NCBI GenBank assembly: GCA_036897095.1
Contig: JAYMSP010000582.1
Coordinates: 1-46,464, forward strand
DNA length: 46,464 nucleotides
Direction of reading: 5' to 3'
Source of the DNA: Plantago elongata
Taxonomy: Eukaryota; Streptophyta; Magnoliopsida; Lamiales; Plantaginaceae
Under the pieces are notes generated by a model, which was not told where the DNA came from, searched no databases, and saw only the letters and a list, made by a program, of their open reading frames with translations. How positions within the stretch are numbered: the stretch's first letter is position 1; every line of letters starts with the position of its first letter. Of this stretch, positions 12,747-26,098 are shown one piece after another. The position numbers were made by a program, and so were the translations under genes.

Positions 12747-14451
12747 TTCTATATTTCAACAATGAACTAAGTTTATATCCCTCAGGCTAAACTATGTTAG
12801 GTCAGTACTATACTTAAAGTCTTTGCTCTTATTATACAACATATTCATACTGGGCATATCTGTAATACTTTACTTATATTACTTAAGTTTTATTAATAAT
12901 CAATACAATTTATAATAGTAGAAATATACTATTTTTACGTAAAAAGCCCTTTATTAATAAAAATAACCAACCAAGGTTACTTACATTACATGTTCTTTTC
13001 TAAGCTTATCTAATTTTCAACAAACAAAAAAAAATCATTACGCGCTAAAGTACTTGCTTACTCTACTGTTTCCGTTTCTAGACTACATACAAGTCCTTTT
13101 GTTTGCTTCATTCCAATATGATTTAGCCTTGACGCTGAGTATTATAACGCAAGAATCTATTACACTCTTCTTTGTTGCGAGTTACTTAATAGTTGGTGCA
13201 TCTACTATAAAGTTAACAAAGTATACTTCTATTAATTTTAAGTCTTTTTCAAAGGGGTTCCTTTATATATATATATTATTTCTAAAAAAGGCGGTTTATA
13301 AGGCCACACTGTGAATCTAATGAAAGATGTTAAGGAAAATTTCTTATATTTATAAAGGTAGAATTACTTAAAATAGAAGACAACTAACTTCATTTATTTT
13401 ATTCTATGGCGTAAAGAGGGAACTCCCTAATAAACTAGTAAAACGTGTATACTATAAATAAAACTTAATTTCCATTGATTAGGAAGAAATTAGAAAAAAA
13501 GGAGAGACTGCATAAGTAATGTATAATGACAGTGTACTTTGCGTAAACGATGGAGTACTTAGATATAAAGCAAATGCTAAATTTTTGAACAAATCTATTA
13601 TTTACACACCCGCCGGTTTCCTTTTACTGAATTTATTTTTAGTAAGTCATGCTTTAATGAATCATATTTTAATAGAATCTTAGTTAGGAGCTTACCTCCC
13701 CCAATGTTTGTAAATTATACTAAGCTGTAACCTGTGGCTTGTATCTTCGAAAACTTGTGTTAGAAAACTCCATTCTGCCCAATTCGTTACAATTTAATTA
13801 GATGACAGGTTGTTTTCTTACTTTTAGTAGAACAAATTAAGTAACTCTATGTAAGGACTGCTCTAAGCACTTCGTATAGATAGTTATATATATATATGAA
13901 ATAAGGAGGGAATTAATACAAAAATGGTATTATATATAACCTGTCTATTAGTCTATTCACTTGCAGTAGTCCCTGCGTGCTTTATCTGAGTATTTATAGA
14001 GATCTATAGCAAGATATTCAGTACGCGCGTTAATCAATGATTTCTAACTACTTTTAAACTTATAAATCCTGTACCAGTTTCTAATAATGATAAAATCTAG
14101 CCTTTTCCTCATCAGTAATTATTTAAATTAAAGTACAAGCTGTTCTTTTTGAATTTATTATTTGTTTAGCTTATATTATAAGATATTTATATAATAATCT
14201 ACAAATACCATGATTTTCTATTCTATAATTGCTCCTTTCCTGCAGACCTTCTTCCTATTTATTTTATTTATACCTATTTTTCCTACTAATATCTAATATA
14301 ATATTCTACAAATATTAGATCCATCTCAGTTTTTTCTTTGAGTGCATTATTCACTAAGCATGAAGAGGATATTTACTTATATTAGATAATAGATTTATAA
14401 AGAATAAATAAAAACTATAAATTCGTTAATGAAATACTATACTTACCAGCC

Positions 14452-14682
14452 CTAAGGAGAAACTAATCGTGAAATTTTAGATTTCCAGAGAATTGGGACA
14501 TATGCTTTTTTGTTCTTGCACACGGAAGCATGCCGGATTTTTGGTGCTAGACTTTGTTTGCTAGGATACATCTTGTGGGATACGCACGTAACCAACCACT
14601 CAAGGAAGCTAGGCAGGAATCGGTTGAACCTGGCACCCTGCATGATAAAAACTATTTATTTATGTTCTTGCTAAACAAATAG
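14452..14682. pseudogene. Higher-G+C island with coding-like frames, unidentified
   Basis: This short island is visibly richer in G+C and in CpA/TpG than its surroundings. On the minus strand an ATG frame runs uninterrupted for 63 codons (14643 to 14452). On the plus strand a frame from 14473 to 14682 is open for 70 codons except for one TAG at 14548-14550. The second half of that frame has balanced, protein-like composition, including REARQESVEPG-like charged stretches near residues 40-55. The TAG could derive from CAG or TGG by a RIP-type change. Both strands are therefore candidates and neither was assigned to a family. A fragment of a gene or old transposon is the most likely reading; chance is possible. 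Confidence 0.3.
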
Positions 14683-16326
14683 CGTATTCTCTAAGCTTTA
14701 CCCCAGAGGCTTTAGCTACATCGGCGCTTATTTCGGTTGTGTCTTAGATAATGCGTTCTTGCTAGATGTATACTAGACTAAACTTACTTTGACTAGAGGG
14801 AGTATGCTAATTCTAAGAAATGAGTTTTGTTGGGGACAGTAGATCGATGTACTTTCGTACATGGCTAGTATTGCAATCTCGGAAAAGAAGCATGCCCTCC
14901 CATGAGTGAAATGAAAAGTTCTTATCTTAAACCCGGAAGTGGCATTGAAAAAGGAAAAAAGATACCTTTCACTAGTAAAATAAGCCGAACATTATTTTGT
15001 CCCTACTCAGAATCGACTTTCGTAATTTTAAGTGTCTTCCTTTAGTGAAATTGGTGGAGCATAGTTGGACACATATTAACCTATAAACGCTAAAAATGAT
15101 CTTAAATTTAGACTCCCGAGGTAAAAATTAAATGCAATTTTTATAATGTAAGGAACTCTATCTTGCTTGCACACTTCATAGCTTATAGTAATTCTATTCT
15201 ATATTCTACTAACAAGTACTACAAATCTAAGTGATGTTGCAATACTCAGGAATGTTTATGGTACTGACAACACTGGGTAAGACTATACTGACTTTTATAC
15301 TTAATTAGTCAGTAACAAACACAAATACAGAGACAATAAGATTCTCTTTAGCTTTTAGTAACTTTTGTTGTAATTGTATTCTTAAAAAGCGGACTTTTAA
15401 CTTTGACTATCTTAAATTTCTTATTTACTTATTTTTCCTTACCCTATATTTTTAATAATGTATGCCAAAACAAGTATTGCCCAAAAAGAGTATGCCTTGT
15501 ACAGAAAGAACAATTTATAACTGTCAGGGAAGGTATCTTTCCTTAATTAACAACCTTAATCCTTGCTTTTGTACTACTCCTTTATTTTTAATTTTATTAT
15601 TAAGAAGAATATTTATAATGTTATTTTTCTAAGATACTTCTATTATTTAATTATTGTTATCTCGACTATAAATTGTTTAGTATATTTATGTTATGACCCA
15701 CTCTTCTTTATGTAATTAAATTATGACGCAGGAAAGTTATCTTTAGTTTAAGTAATCGAAGTTAACCCGAAAAATAAGAACTTTACACTCGTTACTTTCA
15801 TATTTTATTGTATAGATCTCTCTCCTTCTAATAATGAAGTACCTAACACTAACATTTAGCAAACCAAGGAAAGGAGTACTTTATAATAACTATAAATAAA
15901 ATACCACTTATAAATAGAAATCAAGTAGTGAAGCATTACCCATTCTTGCATACATGTATTTTTGTACTTTTCTAATCATGCTATGTACTCATTCTATAAC
16001 TAAGAAATTTATAATTGACTGCCTAAGTATTAACCTGATAATCCACAACTCTTTTATTTTCACGCACGTTGCCTATCTCGTTTGTATACAGGAATATACC
16101 TTCTTTGGTACTTGGAAAATATACATATTAAGTGTACAATTTAATATCCAGCATAGTTTAGGGTTTAGGCAAGAATACTACGTAACGAACGTAAAAAGAT
16201 TATAGAAAACATATATCTTTTGTCTATACAATAATCTATACTATATATAGTATGCGATCTCATAGCTTCTAATTTATTCTATTAATGTATAACAATCAAT
16301 GTACTTAGTAGTATACGTAACTCAAA

Positions 16327-16348
16327 TGTATAGTATATGTATAGTATA
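16327..16348. repeat. 11-bp tandem duplication
   Basis: TGTATAGTATA occurs twice in direct succession (16327-16337 and 16338-16348) in a stretch of related TATAGTATA words. Probably slippage. Confidence 0.8.
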
Positions 16349-17851
16349 TAGTAGGAAAATAGAATAGTGCAAGCAACCTTTCCCTTTATACGTTTACAGT
16401 TACCCTCTCTTTCTTTATCACAGAATTAGGGACACGGGTACTTAAAATTTAGAATGTTATAAGTCTATTTTCTCTTATATAAAATTAGATGTTGTATTTT
16501 CCCTGGTGGGTCTCCAACCAATTTCTTATTTGAAGATTACCCTCCTGAAAATTCCATTATAAATTATAGTGCGGTAATCATTAGAATTCTTTAACTAACA
16601 TAAATTGAAATAAATATGAAGATAACTCAATGTAAGAAAGAGTGCTTATGTGTCAAAAGTAAGAGTATAGGAATCAAGAACTAAGGGGTTAACTACAAGG
16701 ACGTATGTACTAATTAACCCTGTGCTATAGATGTATGTAGTAATATTCTCTTCTACATGTTAGTTTGTTAGTTAATCTACTAAACTTTCCAGCAATCCTT
16801 TTACTTTTTTATTTGTACAACACCTGTTACTTCTATGTCACTTAAAGTTTATACTACACAATTATAAAAAATGAAGTCTCTCTTCTTATCCTAATAATAT
16901 ACTTTACTAGCTTCTCCTACTAAGTCTTTCTAAGAACCTCTTAATACTTTCAACTATATATCTACCGATGAATGCACTGCTGGTTCTATAGAATGGAATT
17001 CCTTAAACTTAAACTACGAAGATAGGAAGATTGCTTTTTAAGGATAGAGGAATAGATCTTACTTAAATAGACTAGATATAATATTGGCTAACGGAGATAC
17101 TTTCATTTGTGAAGAATGCACTACTTATTTTATTATTATATATAAGCTTTTTGAAGTTTCACTCAAGCATAACACCATACATAAAAAAGATAAGGTTTCA
17201 TTATAGATTCCATAGTAAAAGGATACTTTTTCTTATTTGCTGTTCTTCTTATTTCTGCTACATTATTAAAGACATCCCTTTTAGCACTCAACTCAAATTA
17301 GTTTACATTTATTTTCTTTTATTCGTAGAAGTAATAATCTATGCAATGGAGTCGTCTTGCTCAGTTGTTTTGGTTGTAGTAAAAGTAATTATTCAAAAAT
17401 ATGTAGTAAATACCCAACAAACAGCACTAGGATCCAAGTTTTACAAGAGCATCATCTTAGCAGTGAATAACCCTTCCTTATTACACACCACCATAGTAGA
17501 CTGAGTACTCTTTCCTTGTTATATTATACAATTAATCAATTAATGAAAGCATGAATAGTTCTCATAATTCTACTAACCTTATACTTGTAACGGATTCGAA
17601 AGGGGGAACTTTGTTGCATTAAGATGACACGGCAAGAATGAAACTATACGTGAAGGATAACAACTATTTATGGAAGGGTTTGATGACTAGATTTTTGCAA
17701 AGGACTTATGGATAAGGGCTACATTTCTCGTATTATTCACTGAACTATTAAAATTTTGCTAAGGTACACCTTCTTTAATCTAGGACAAGTATCTATTATG
17801 AAAGTAGGTAGAGATGATATAGTGTTCTTTAATGTTTCTGTTATACACGTA

Positions 17852-17863
17852 CACGTATACGTG
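17852..17863. repeat. Perfect 12-bp palindrome
   Basis: CACGTATACGTG reads the same on both strands and is preceded by a further ACACGT unit. It has two CpG steps in CpG-poor DNA. CACGTG-like sites can bind bHLH factors, but the spacing here is different and no nearby gene gives it a regulatory meaning. Confidence 0.5.
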
Positions 17864-19826
17864 GCATTCCTAAGTGAAAAGAAGAAAAAAACGTAGAGGG
17901 GGATTAAGACTACAAATTGTAAGTAAATCAGTACTATAAAACTCTAGCAGATAGAATTGAAAAAGGGGTATAAAAAATCCTCAGTAAAGACACTATTCCA
18001 GCATACATATAAATGAGCAGAAGGAATGCATGTTTTTGTTTTATAATATCGTAGCAGCATAGATAGAAGGGCAGAGATGGGTAGCTCCATAACAAATACG
18101 CCCTATCAGACTGATTTTACTAAGTAGGAAAGGAAAAAGAATAACGTAGACCTTGCTCTTCAAAGAGAAAAGTGACTCTTATACACGATTCTTCTTAATT
18201 TAATTGGCAGAACTCTTTTTCTCATTTTTATAATAATAAATGTACTAATTACAAACACAAAAAAACACTCGCTAAAAGGCATCCACAGTGAACTTTGCCA
18301 TAAATTTTTTACAGGTATGATCCTGATATACAAAGTAATATTTATTATATAGTTTAGTAGTTTCTAAATAGATTGCGGTATTCAGTCAGATTATGGCTCG
18401 TATGTGGTAATTCATACCTCTATGCTTAGCTTGGAAATAAAACAATAAAAAATTGTAAAAGAGAATTTGATATAATTTTTTATTCCTAAATGACTCTCTT
18501 ATCTAATCTCGATATGGATGGCCAAGAAATATGGTTTTATGACTTCTTAAATTCCCCCTTAACCTAAGAATTAGTATAGAACAGGCCCGCAACTAACTTA
18601 CTAAAAGAAAAGTCAAAAAGAGGGATTTTAAATAGGCTGCTCTCGTACTACTGTATTCTCCATCCGCCGTACCATATTGAGCCAATTTCTCTATTTAGCC
18701 TCTGCTACTCCTCTGAATAATCTGGTTGGAGTTCATTCAGTGATAAGTTCCTGGGCCCTTTTTACGAAGTTTCTACTTAGTAGGATAATAAAGTCTATCA
18801 TTTTGCCCCATTTTCTCTCATCTCAGAAGTCAATTCTTCCTGAACAGTAAAAAATTATTCGGGGCTGTATGTATAGGTATAGTTGGCGAAGGCAGTTGTT
18901 TTGTTAGATTTGTCTTTTTTCTTAAGGAAACTCTCTACTTTATTCACTGCTTCTTATAACTTTACAATGGGTAATCCTTAGTAGACGGTGCAATAGGTCA
19001 AACTGGGGTTTTCTATTTATCGTCAATTCTTAAATGTCCAACATACAAAATGTACCTTATTCCTAGGAATTAATCAATCATTATAGCACCCGCCCTTGTT
19101 TCTCAGTCTTAACAGCCAGGATACATGGCATATTTTATCACAAATAATAATTTATGTACTTCCTACATCAGTGTCTTTGCTTGCCTAGAGTACGTATATT
19201 CTACTTATGTTACACACGGTACTGATACTTTGTTTTCATGTCTTTCTCTGAGCATTTGATTATGAATGAATATATTCTTTACTTGCCCTATTTCCATATC
19301 TTTCCTATTCCACTATAAGATTTATTTTTTCTCTTTTTGATACCCCGTTCCTTAATTAAATAAAAGGATTATTTATAATGCCCTATATTTCCTGTGCTAG
19401 GGGTTACTCTCTTCTAGTCAGCCTAGAATATTTAGCAGCAGTTGTTATTTACCTTGTTTATTTTCTGCACCCATTCTTGAATTCATACATCGCTTTGTCC
19501 TTCTAACTTTCTCGAGTCTAGAGAGCCTATATTATACTATATCCTTGCAATGCAATTTAATGAAACTTTTCTAGGATAATTGAAAAAGCTAGCACGCTTC
19601 GTGGGATATCTTATCTAGCATCTAACCTAGTATCTAATAGAACAACATAGAATCTGCAATTTTTTGTCAACAAGGTGATCCCAGGCACTCCTTTTATCTC
19701 TTCGGAATAGAGCAACCTAATATCTTACATACTTATTTAAGCACTCGTGTAGGTAATCCTTAATAACCTAGTCTATCTTCATAATCAATGAATTTCATAC
19801 ATAAAATTAGTATACTAGATAAATGC

Positions 19827-19853
19827 TGTAAGTCAATCACACAAAACAGCCAA
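19827..19853 (+). repeat. Gapped direct repeat, copy 1
   Basis: TGTAAGTCA, then a 6-base spacer, then CAAAACAGCCAA. The same two words recur in the same order and orientation at 21198-21222 with a 4-base spacer. Beyond these words the flanks do not align by eye. The pair, about 1.37 kb apart, may be a remnant of duplicated transposon ends or a chance match. Confidence 0.45.
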
Positions 19854-21197
19854 AATTTCTCATAAAAAAATGTCGTTTATTCAAACAAAGATATATCGTG
19901 AGTACAAGTCACGAAGGTCTATGCGGTACCTCGAATATATATATAATAAGGGAGTAAAGAATATATTACGTCTGCCTAGTACTTTACAGGTTGTCTACGG
20001 GTTTACCTTCTCTTTAACTCAAACATTATTAAGTATGCCAGGAACTTTTTTACACATGTATATATAGAAAATTTGCGCTTTTTAAGTGATCTGTAGTAGG
20101 CACCGTGACTATTCATTATAGTATGTTTCTCCTTTGTTTATCATTGACATAATTTTGTCGATACCTGGCCTCAGTATGGTACGAATGGGTATAGTTGAAT
20201 AATTATACCTGTACATATACAGCAGATGCCAGTCAACTTAAAGGTTTCTTTAAATATGCGTAGAAATATAGAAAAAACCACTTGTACTATAATAGCAGGA
20301 ACTAGGAATTCCAGAATAACCGCTTATAAAGAGATTTAAAAATAATAGATCTAATCTGACTAAGAAGCTATCAAGTCAACTAGTGAATCCTTACTATATT
20401 TTTATTTTTGACAGGGATAAAGAAAATACTTTTTTACCTTATAAAACTATATAAGAGATATCTCCTTCAACCAAGGTTAATGTCACGAAGCTTTTAGTTA
20501 ACCTCCTAGATATCATAGCGTTGTACATATTACTCAGACATTGTTACTAATTTGTATGCACTACACAGTTGTTAGTTAAGGTCTTCGTTAAGTCTGCAAG
20601 GTGATCGTGCTATTGATAACGATCTCAAACATTGTCAAACAAAGGTTAAAAACGTATGAAAAGTAGTCGTCATTATGCCTGCCACAAGTTAGCTATTAAA
20701 CGCAAGCAAGGTAGCTATACGCGTATGTTTCCGTTGGTTTATTTAAGTATGTAAGAGCTTTTCATTGCATTTTTTTAGTTCTAGCCCAAGAAAGAGGTAG
20801 TAGTAATGAATTCTCAGACCCCTTATCTTCTAAAGAAATCTTCCAAATAGGCCAAAGCAGTTCTCTTTTTTCCCTTTCGGTTTAATTTTTTCACTAAACT
20901 GAGGGTTCATTCAACTCGCTAACATAGAGACAGGAGCAAATGCCAAACAATGAATTGGTTATTAAAATAAGTTACTGTATATTTTATTTTCATAAATTAG
21001 GAATATGGCTTTACGAAGAGTAGTAAGTACTAATACTAATGATTGCGTGTGTATTTTTGCCTTATCTCTATTCTCTATCTCTCGCGAGTACCTTTTACCT
21101 AACACCGCTAAAATATCTAATAGATAAAGGAAAAAGTAGAGAGAATTTCTAGACAAAGAATCGCACAGAGATCAAGTGTCAGTTTATGGACAAACGT

Positions 21198-21222
21198 TGT
21201 AAGTCATTAACAAAACAGCCAA
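21198..21222 (+). repeat. Gapped direct repeat, copy 2
   Basis: Second copy of the motif at 19827-19853: TGTAAGTCA, 4 bases, CAAAACAGCCAA. The two words total 21 identical bases. The sequence keeps CpA steps, so it has not been altered by RIP since the copies separated. Confidence 0.45.
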
Positions 21223-23263
21223 GGCGTCTTAGATATTAACGAAAGGAAATGCTTTTTTTACCTTGAATCCCACGTATCCCTGTAGGAGAATATATTATTT
21301 ATACAAATAAATACACTATCCAACAAAAATGCATGTAATTGGTTTTCCTTTGATTCGATAGCTGGAGTAGTTTAATTTAAATTAAAGTATGCTTATTAAA
21401 ACGAACTTCAATAGAGTAAAATTATAAATTTAGATAATCTAATAAGAGATAGAAGGGGTAATCTCTTTTATGACATAAGTAAGAAATATAATTCCTTTTC
21501 ATTATTGAGTTCTTCTCACATTATTATACCAGTTCTAATTATTTTATTCTTATCTCTATTTTCTTCTGTTCTGAGTCTCCGAGTCGGCGGATCTTATAAA
21601 GGAAAAGAAAGTTATTATCACAAAGAACTATACTACATGAAAAGCATACTAAATGTAAGGGCTTCCCACAGTTGCCACTAACTGTATCCTTTTTGTAGTG
21701 TTCTTGATAGTCACAAAGAATAACAACAGGAAATAACACAATAAGTCAAAGAACAAAGTTCTAAACAAATATGCTCTAACTACTTTCTTTAAAATTACAA
21801 GGAACTAAGCACAACCTAAAAAGTTTTTTTAATAAAGCGCTGAAAGGGGAATCTCGGAATATAGAATATACCCTCTAACTAACAATGGTGTTATAAAGTG
21901 ATATCTGTTATAGTACACACTAAATTTTATACCTACTCTTGAATTATTTCCGACAATTACTATATCTTAATGATTCTTAAATCAAAAAAATAATACCTAA
22001 AAATAGGGTGTTCTGCGTTTGGGAGCCTTTGCATTGGTAGTTAGTTTTTCGAAAGTAAAAAGGTATTATCTTAATAAAAATAAACGAAGAAAGATGGATT
22101 TCTTAGTCTTGGTAAGTTATTCTTATTCTATTTTTCCGAGCATTTCTACAGCTACCAAAAACTTTTGCAAATTCAGGGAGCAGAACCAACAAAGTCATAG
22201 ATAATATAGAGAATAGTTGTTAAGTAGTAAAAATAGATCTTTTCCTTATTCTGTACTCTCGTATTTTGTATACATACGTAATTTTGATTCTCTTAGTGCA
22301 ATCTTCCTATTCTCTTTTAGTTAGAAGTTAATGAATCTTGTATATCGAGTTTGACTACGGAAATCTTATAGCGTTTTGTTGAACTTTTTAGGTTGACTGA
22401 GGAATATGGCTAACTTCAATCAAGTAAGTTTATTAAATTACGTGGTGTAGTTATACTATAATTTTTTATAGAAAAGGTAATTGTAAAGACTGAACTAAGA
22501 GGGCTCTAACAACCCTTTATATATATAATTTCCTATTACTAGATATAAATAAATTATGTTATGCTTTAGAAAACTACGCACTAGATTAGCGAAGATATAA
22601 TGTAGGGTGTATTAAAGGTACTAATACTTTTGCTTTAAGAAATGTTAGTAAATCACTTTTTTGGAAAAACTTAAGAGGTATAAAAAAACTTTCTCCTTAC
22701 ATAAAGTATCGATAGATTATTCCTACTTAGCACTAATATGAAATAACACTTAATAAGTCTTAACAATTAATCTCCTACTACAAGAAAGAAGGGCTACTTA
22801 CTAAATTATACTTCAATAAATAGAAATATAAAAAACTTTGTTGTTAAAAGAACTTGCCCTTTTGTAGAATACAATATATTTTATACTTATAATTAAGTAA
22901 CAGCGCACTACTAGAGAAAAACTAAGTTAGACTTTACTATACAATGCTCTTCTTAGAAAGATACTAGCTACAAATACTCTAAAGAGAAATTACTTAATTT
23001 ATACTTAGAGAGTTTATATACACTTACGCAACAAAATTATACATGGTATAATAAAGCTTCTCATGATATATAAGATATATACTTAAGGGTGACTTATTTA
23101 TTTATAGAAATTACTTTATTCTTAAGTTTATTAAGAGAGCTCTCAATGGAATATCCAAATAGAAATAGATTCTTGCCTTAATCTACTTTAGAAAATCTTA
23201 TAGAGTACTTTACTTACCTCTTAGAAGAGGCTTGAAAGAGAAATACACGTCTTAATCAACAAT

Positions 23264-23293
23264 TATATTATACAAAGATATATTATACAAAGA
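23264..23293. repeat. Perfect 15-bp tandem duplication
   Basis: TATATTATACAAAGA is present twice head to tail (23264-23278 and 23279-23293). Identity between copies suggests recent slippage. Confidence 0.85.
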
Positions 23294-26090
23294 GTGTCCT
23301 TTATTAAGCAGTACGCTTATATTAGAGCGTAATCATACACCCTATCTTAAAACCTAATTTATGGGTAAGTTATAGGAGTAATCATTAGGCAAGTACGCCT
23401 ATAAGGAGCACAAATAATTAAAGTACAACAAAGCGTATATAATTAAATAAGGTGACTTCTCCTTGCCATATATAATATATAAGGGACCTTAAGAACACTC
23501 TCTTCTTCCGGGGTAAGATAGCCCAAGTATTTATGACTAGATACTTCCCTTCTTTATAGTAGTAAGTGTCTTTTTAAGTCACGAGCCCTTTTATAATTAT
23601 GTGTTAAATATAAAGTGGCTCTTTTAAATGATAGTCTCTTTAAATAAGTTAGTAGAAGTATAAAATTAATAATATTCCTATAAAGAAAGCGATTTGAAAG
23701 GATTTATAAATAAATATCGCCCTTGAGAAGAGTTCTTACATATATTTATAAAAATACTAAAGTATTATTTGATAAGTGCAGTTATACTCTTTTCTCTAGT
23801 ACTAGTGTTATACTAATTAGTTCCTTATCTAAAATAATGAATTGTATACATGCTCTCTTTTAGAGACTCAGGGCTCTTTAGTAAGGGCTAGAAATAAGAA
23901 CACATTTAAGGCTCAATATTTTAGCTCGCTATTTAGTATAAGATTAAGGTATATCTAGAATTAGGCGCCTATTCTTTATAAATATGCTTAGGTATAAAGT
24001 ACAAGCAAGAGCTCACTTTAGTGTAGTACTTATTAATTAACATGCATGTCTCGTTTAGAGGAAACTCCTTGCTATAAAATTATAAGGGAGTAATGCTTAC
24101 TCTTGCAAAAGTCTTTCTATTAAGCGTCTTAGGGGAGAATCTTACTCCTTTAACTAGTCAAGTATATGTTATTAACAAATTATAGCTGTGAAGGTTTCTT
24201 GCTATACAAGGGAGCGTTTAAAAAAGGCCCCTAGAGATCTTGCACAAACCACAAAAAAAGGAATTTATAAATGTATAAGAAAGAAGATCATGCACGCATT
24301 ATTTTAATATAAAAAAACATAACTCTCTATACGGTGAGGGGTACTTTTCCTTTTCCCCTTTACAAAGGTGCTCTCATTATATAAGCATTATTTAAGGGTA
24401 TATAATCAGAGAGCTATCTTCTCGCTTTAGTATTAAAAGAAAAGGGAGTGTATCTTATTACCTTATATAGTCTCAAGCTCTTTCTTAGAGATATATAAAA
24501 TGCGTATTAGTCTACTTTTTCTCAAGGCATTAAGTATACTTGGGGTATAAGATATAGCGAGTCTTTTCTACATAAATTAGTACTAAGAATAAGAGGGTGG
24601 TGTCTTTTACACCCTTTATTATTATTATTTTAAGTACTCTCTAATAGTTTAGTTATTTTTTATAAGAATAAGATTGTCTATTTACAAAAATAAAATAGAG
24701 CTCTCATACTTAGAATATCACTCTCTCCTCTTCTTTTTATAATATAGTTAGTAAACGAGTACCTAAGGAGTGCCTTATATAGTATAAAATAGAAGCCTCT
24801 AAAATTTATTTATATAAATAAAGCGTTTAAAGGAGGTGGAAGGGCATTACTATTTTATAAAATGAACTTGTTATTAATAAGAAATTCACTTAGGACAAGG
24901 ATATACTCTCTAAAGTACTCTAATTAATTGTGTAATAAGTAGTGAAGGTAGAATTATAACGTATTTATCATATAAAGTATGCTTGAGCAAAGAGACAAAG
25001 GAATAAATACACTCCTTGCTTATTAAAATATCTGCGTATTAAGTAGCCTAACCCTTACTATGTATTAGGTAAGTGATTTATTCTTTCCTTTTATAAAAAA
25101 ACTATAGCATTAGATATTACTACTAAGTGTAGTGGGTAATAATTCTCTAACTTAAAAGGTAAGAAGGGCTCAGCTCACTCTTAAACAAGCCTATAAATTG
25201 TACAAGAAATATTAATAAGGACATATTCTAGTCATTCTAAGGTGACAGTACACTACCCAATCTTGCTACTTAAAAAAAGACACATATGTATACATTTTAT
25301 AGAAGAAGGACTCCCTTATAGATACCCCACTTTACTATTAGAGCTTAATACCTTGCCATTTTTTAACATACTCCCTTAGATTTAGCAATAAAATAGGAGA
25401 GTACTTTGCCTTTACCCTAGAAAAGGAAGAGAGTTTACTAGAGAGCATATTACTTATGAAAAACTATAATACTAATGAATGTTATAGCATGTTATTTACT
25501 CAAGGGAATTTTTTTATAGGTTTACCCATTTACTATAATATAAAGGGTGCTTTCCTTATACCTTTAATATATCGAGAGGACGGCACAATAATTTCAAGTA
25601 CTTCTTAGGGAATTAGTGCGTGCTTCATAGAATTACCTTATAGAGAGTAGTCCTTATGTACTTATCTTTTTACTACTAACATTTCAGAAAAGATAGTATA
25701 CATTTATCCTTATAAAAGCGTTGCTTGGTTACAAAAAATTAGCTACTAGAGTTACAAAGACGTGTTCCTCCTTATTTATATACTATAGAGAAAAGAGGTT
25801 ATCTTCCATTCTTAAGTTAGTTATGTACCAAGGGAGCCCGTATGTACCATAAGTACCTACTTATATAAATATATTTGCATAGAGTAATTTAATAGAGTAG
25901 TATCTTCTTTATAAAATCATATTTACTAACAGTTCCTTATAGAAGGTAAAGTTTTATGATACATACTTTAAATTAAAAAATGCAAAGTTTTATCTTATCT
26001 TAAAAAAAAGTGCGTTGTGTTTCCTTCTCCCTTACTTGTTTTATATTATCAAGGACAAGATATTTCTCTCTTATTAAATAACTAATACTA

Positions 26091-26098
26091 CCCCCCCC
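26091..26098. repeat. C8 homopolymer
   Basis: Eight consecutive C bases in an otherwise about 30% G+C tract. CpC is not a preferred RIP context, so such runs can survive while CpA is lost. A matching G7 run lies at 27006-27012. Confidence 0.9.

Larger units (their letters stand above)
10425..22450. other. Mildly AT-rich block, degenerate, no intact gene
   Basis: About 12 kb of AT-rich DNA without the strong RIP bias. A hand count of 18601-18840 gave about 39% G+C, with CpA 11 and TpG 10 against TpA 20 and ApT 18. No family could be recognised. Protein-like but interrupted frames occur at 14.45-14.7 kb, and a 33-codon minus-strand frame lies at 18593-18694. The other longer frames (11040-11357 minus, 13054-13314, 15954-16205, 17109-17504, 19870-20067) are low-complexity, rich in I, L, Y, F and K, and look like chance. 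Both edges carry TGTTGAAC (10425-10432 and 22377-22384), an LTR-start-like word. No tRNA or rRNA was seen. Confidence 0.55.

Noticed and set aside
14575..14635. Possible tRNA or SINE B-box near GGTTGAACC
   Set aside because: No matching A box, and the putative T arm does not form a 5-bp stem with a 7-base loop.
17109..17504. 131-codon plus-strand frame
   Set aside because: It begins with GTG, not ATG; the first ATG leaves only about 52 codons. Residues are mostly L, I, Y, F, S and K as expected from AT-rich chance frames, with no motif.
17585..17640. Possible tRNA T-loop around GATTCGAAA
   Set aside because: Flanking bases cannot pair as a T stem, and no cloverleaf could be drawn on either strand.
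18635..18665. Resemblance of CTCTCGTACTA to the rRNA sarcin-ricin loop complement
   Set aside because: Only about eleven bases match and the surrounding sequence is not rRNA-like.
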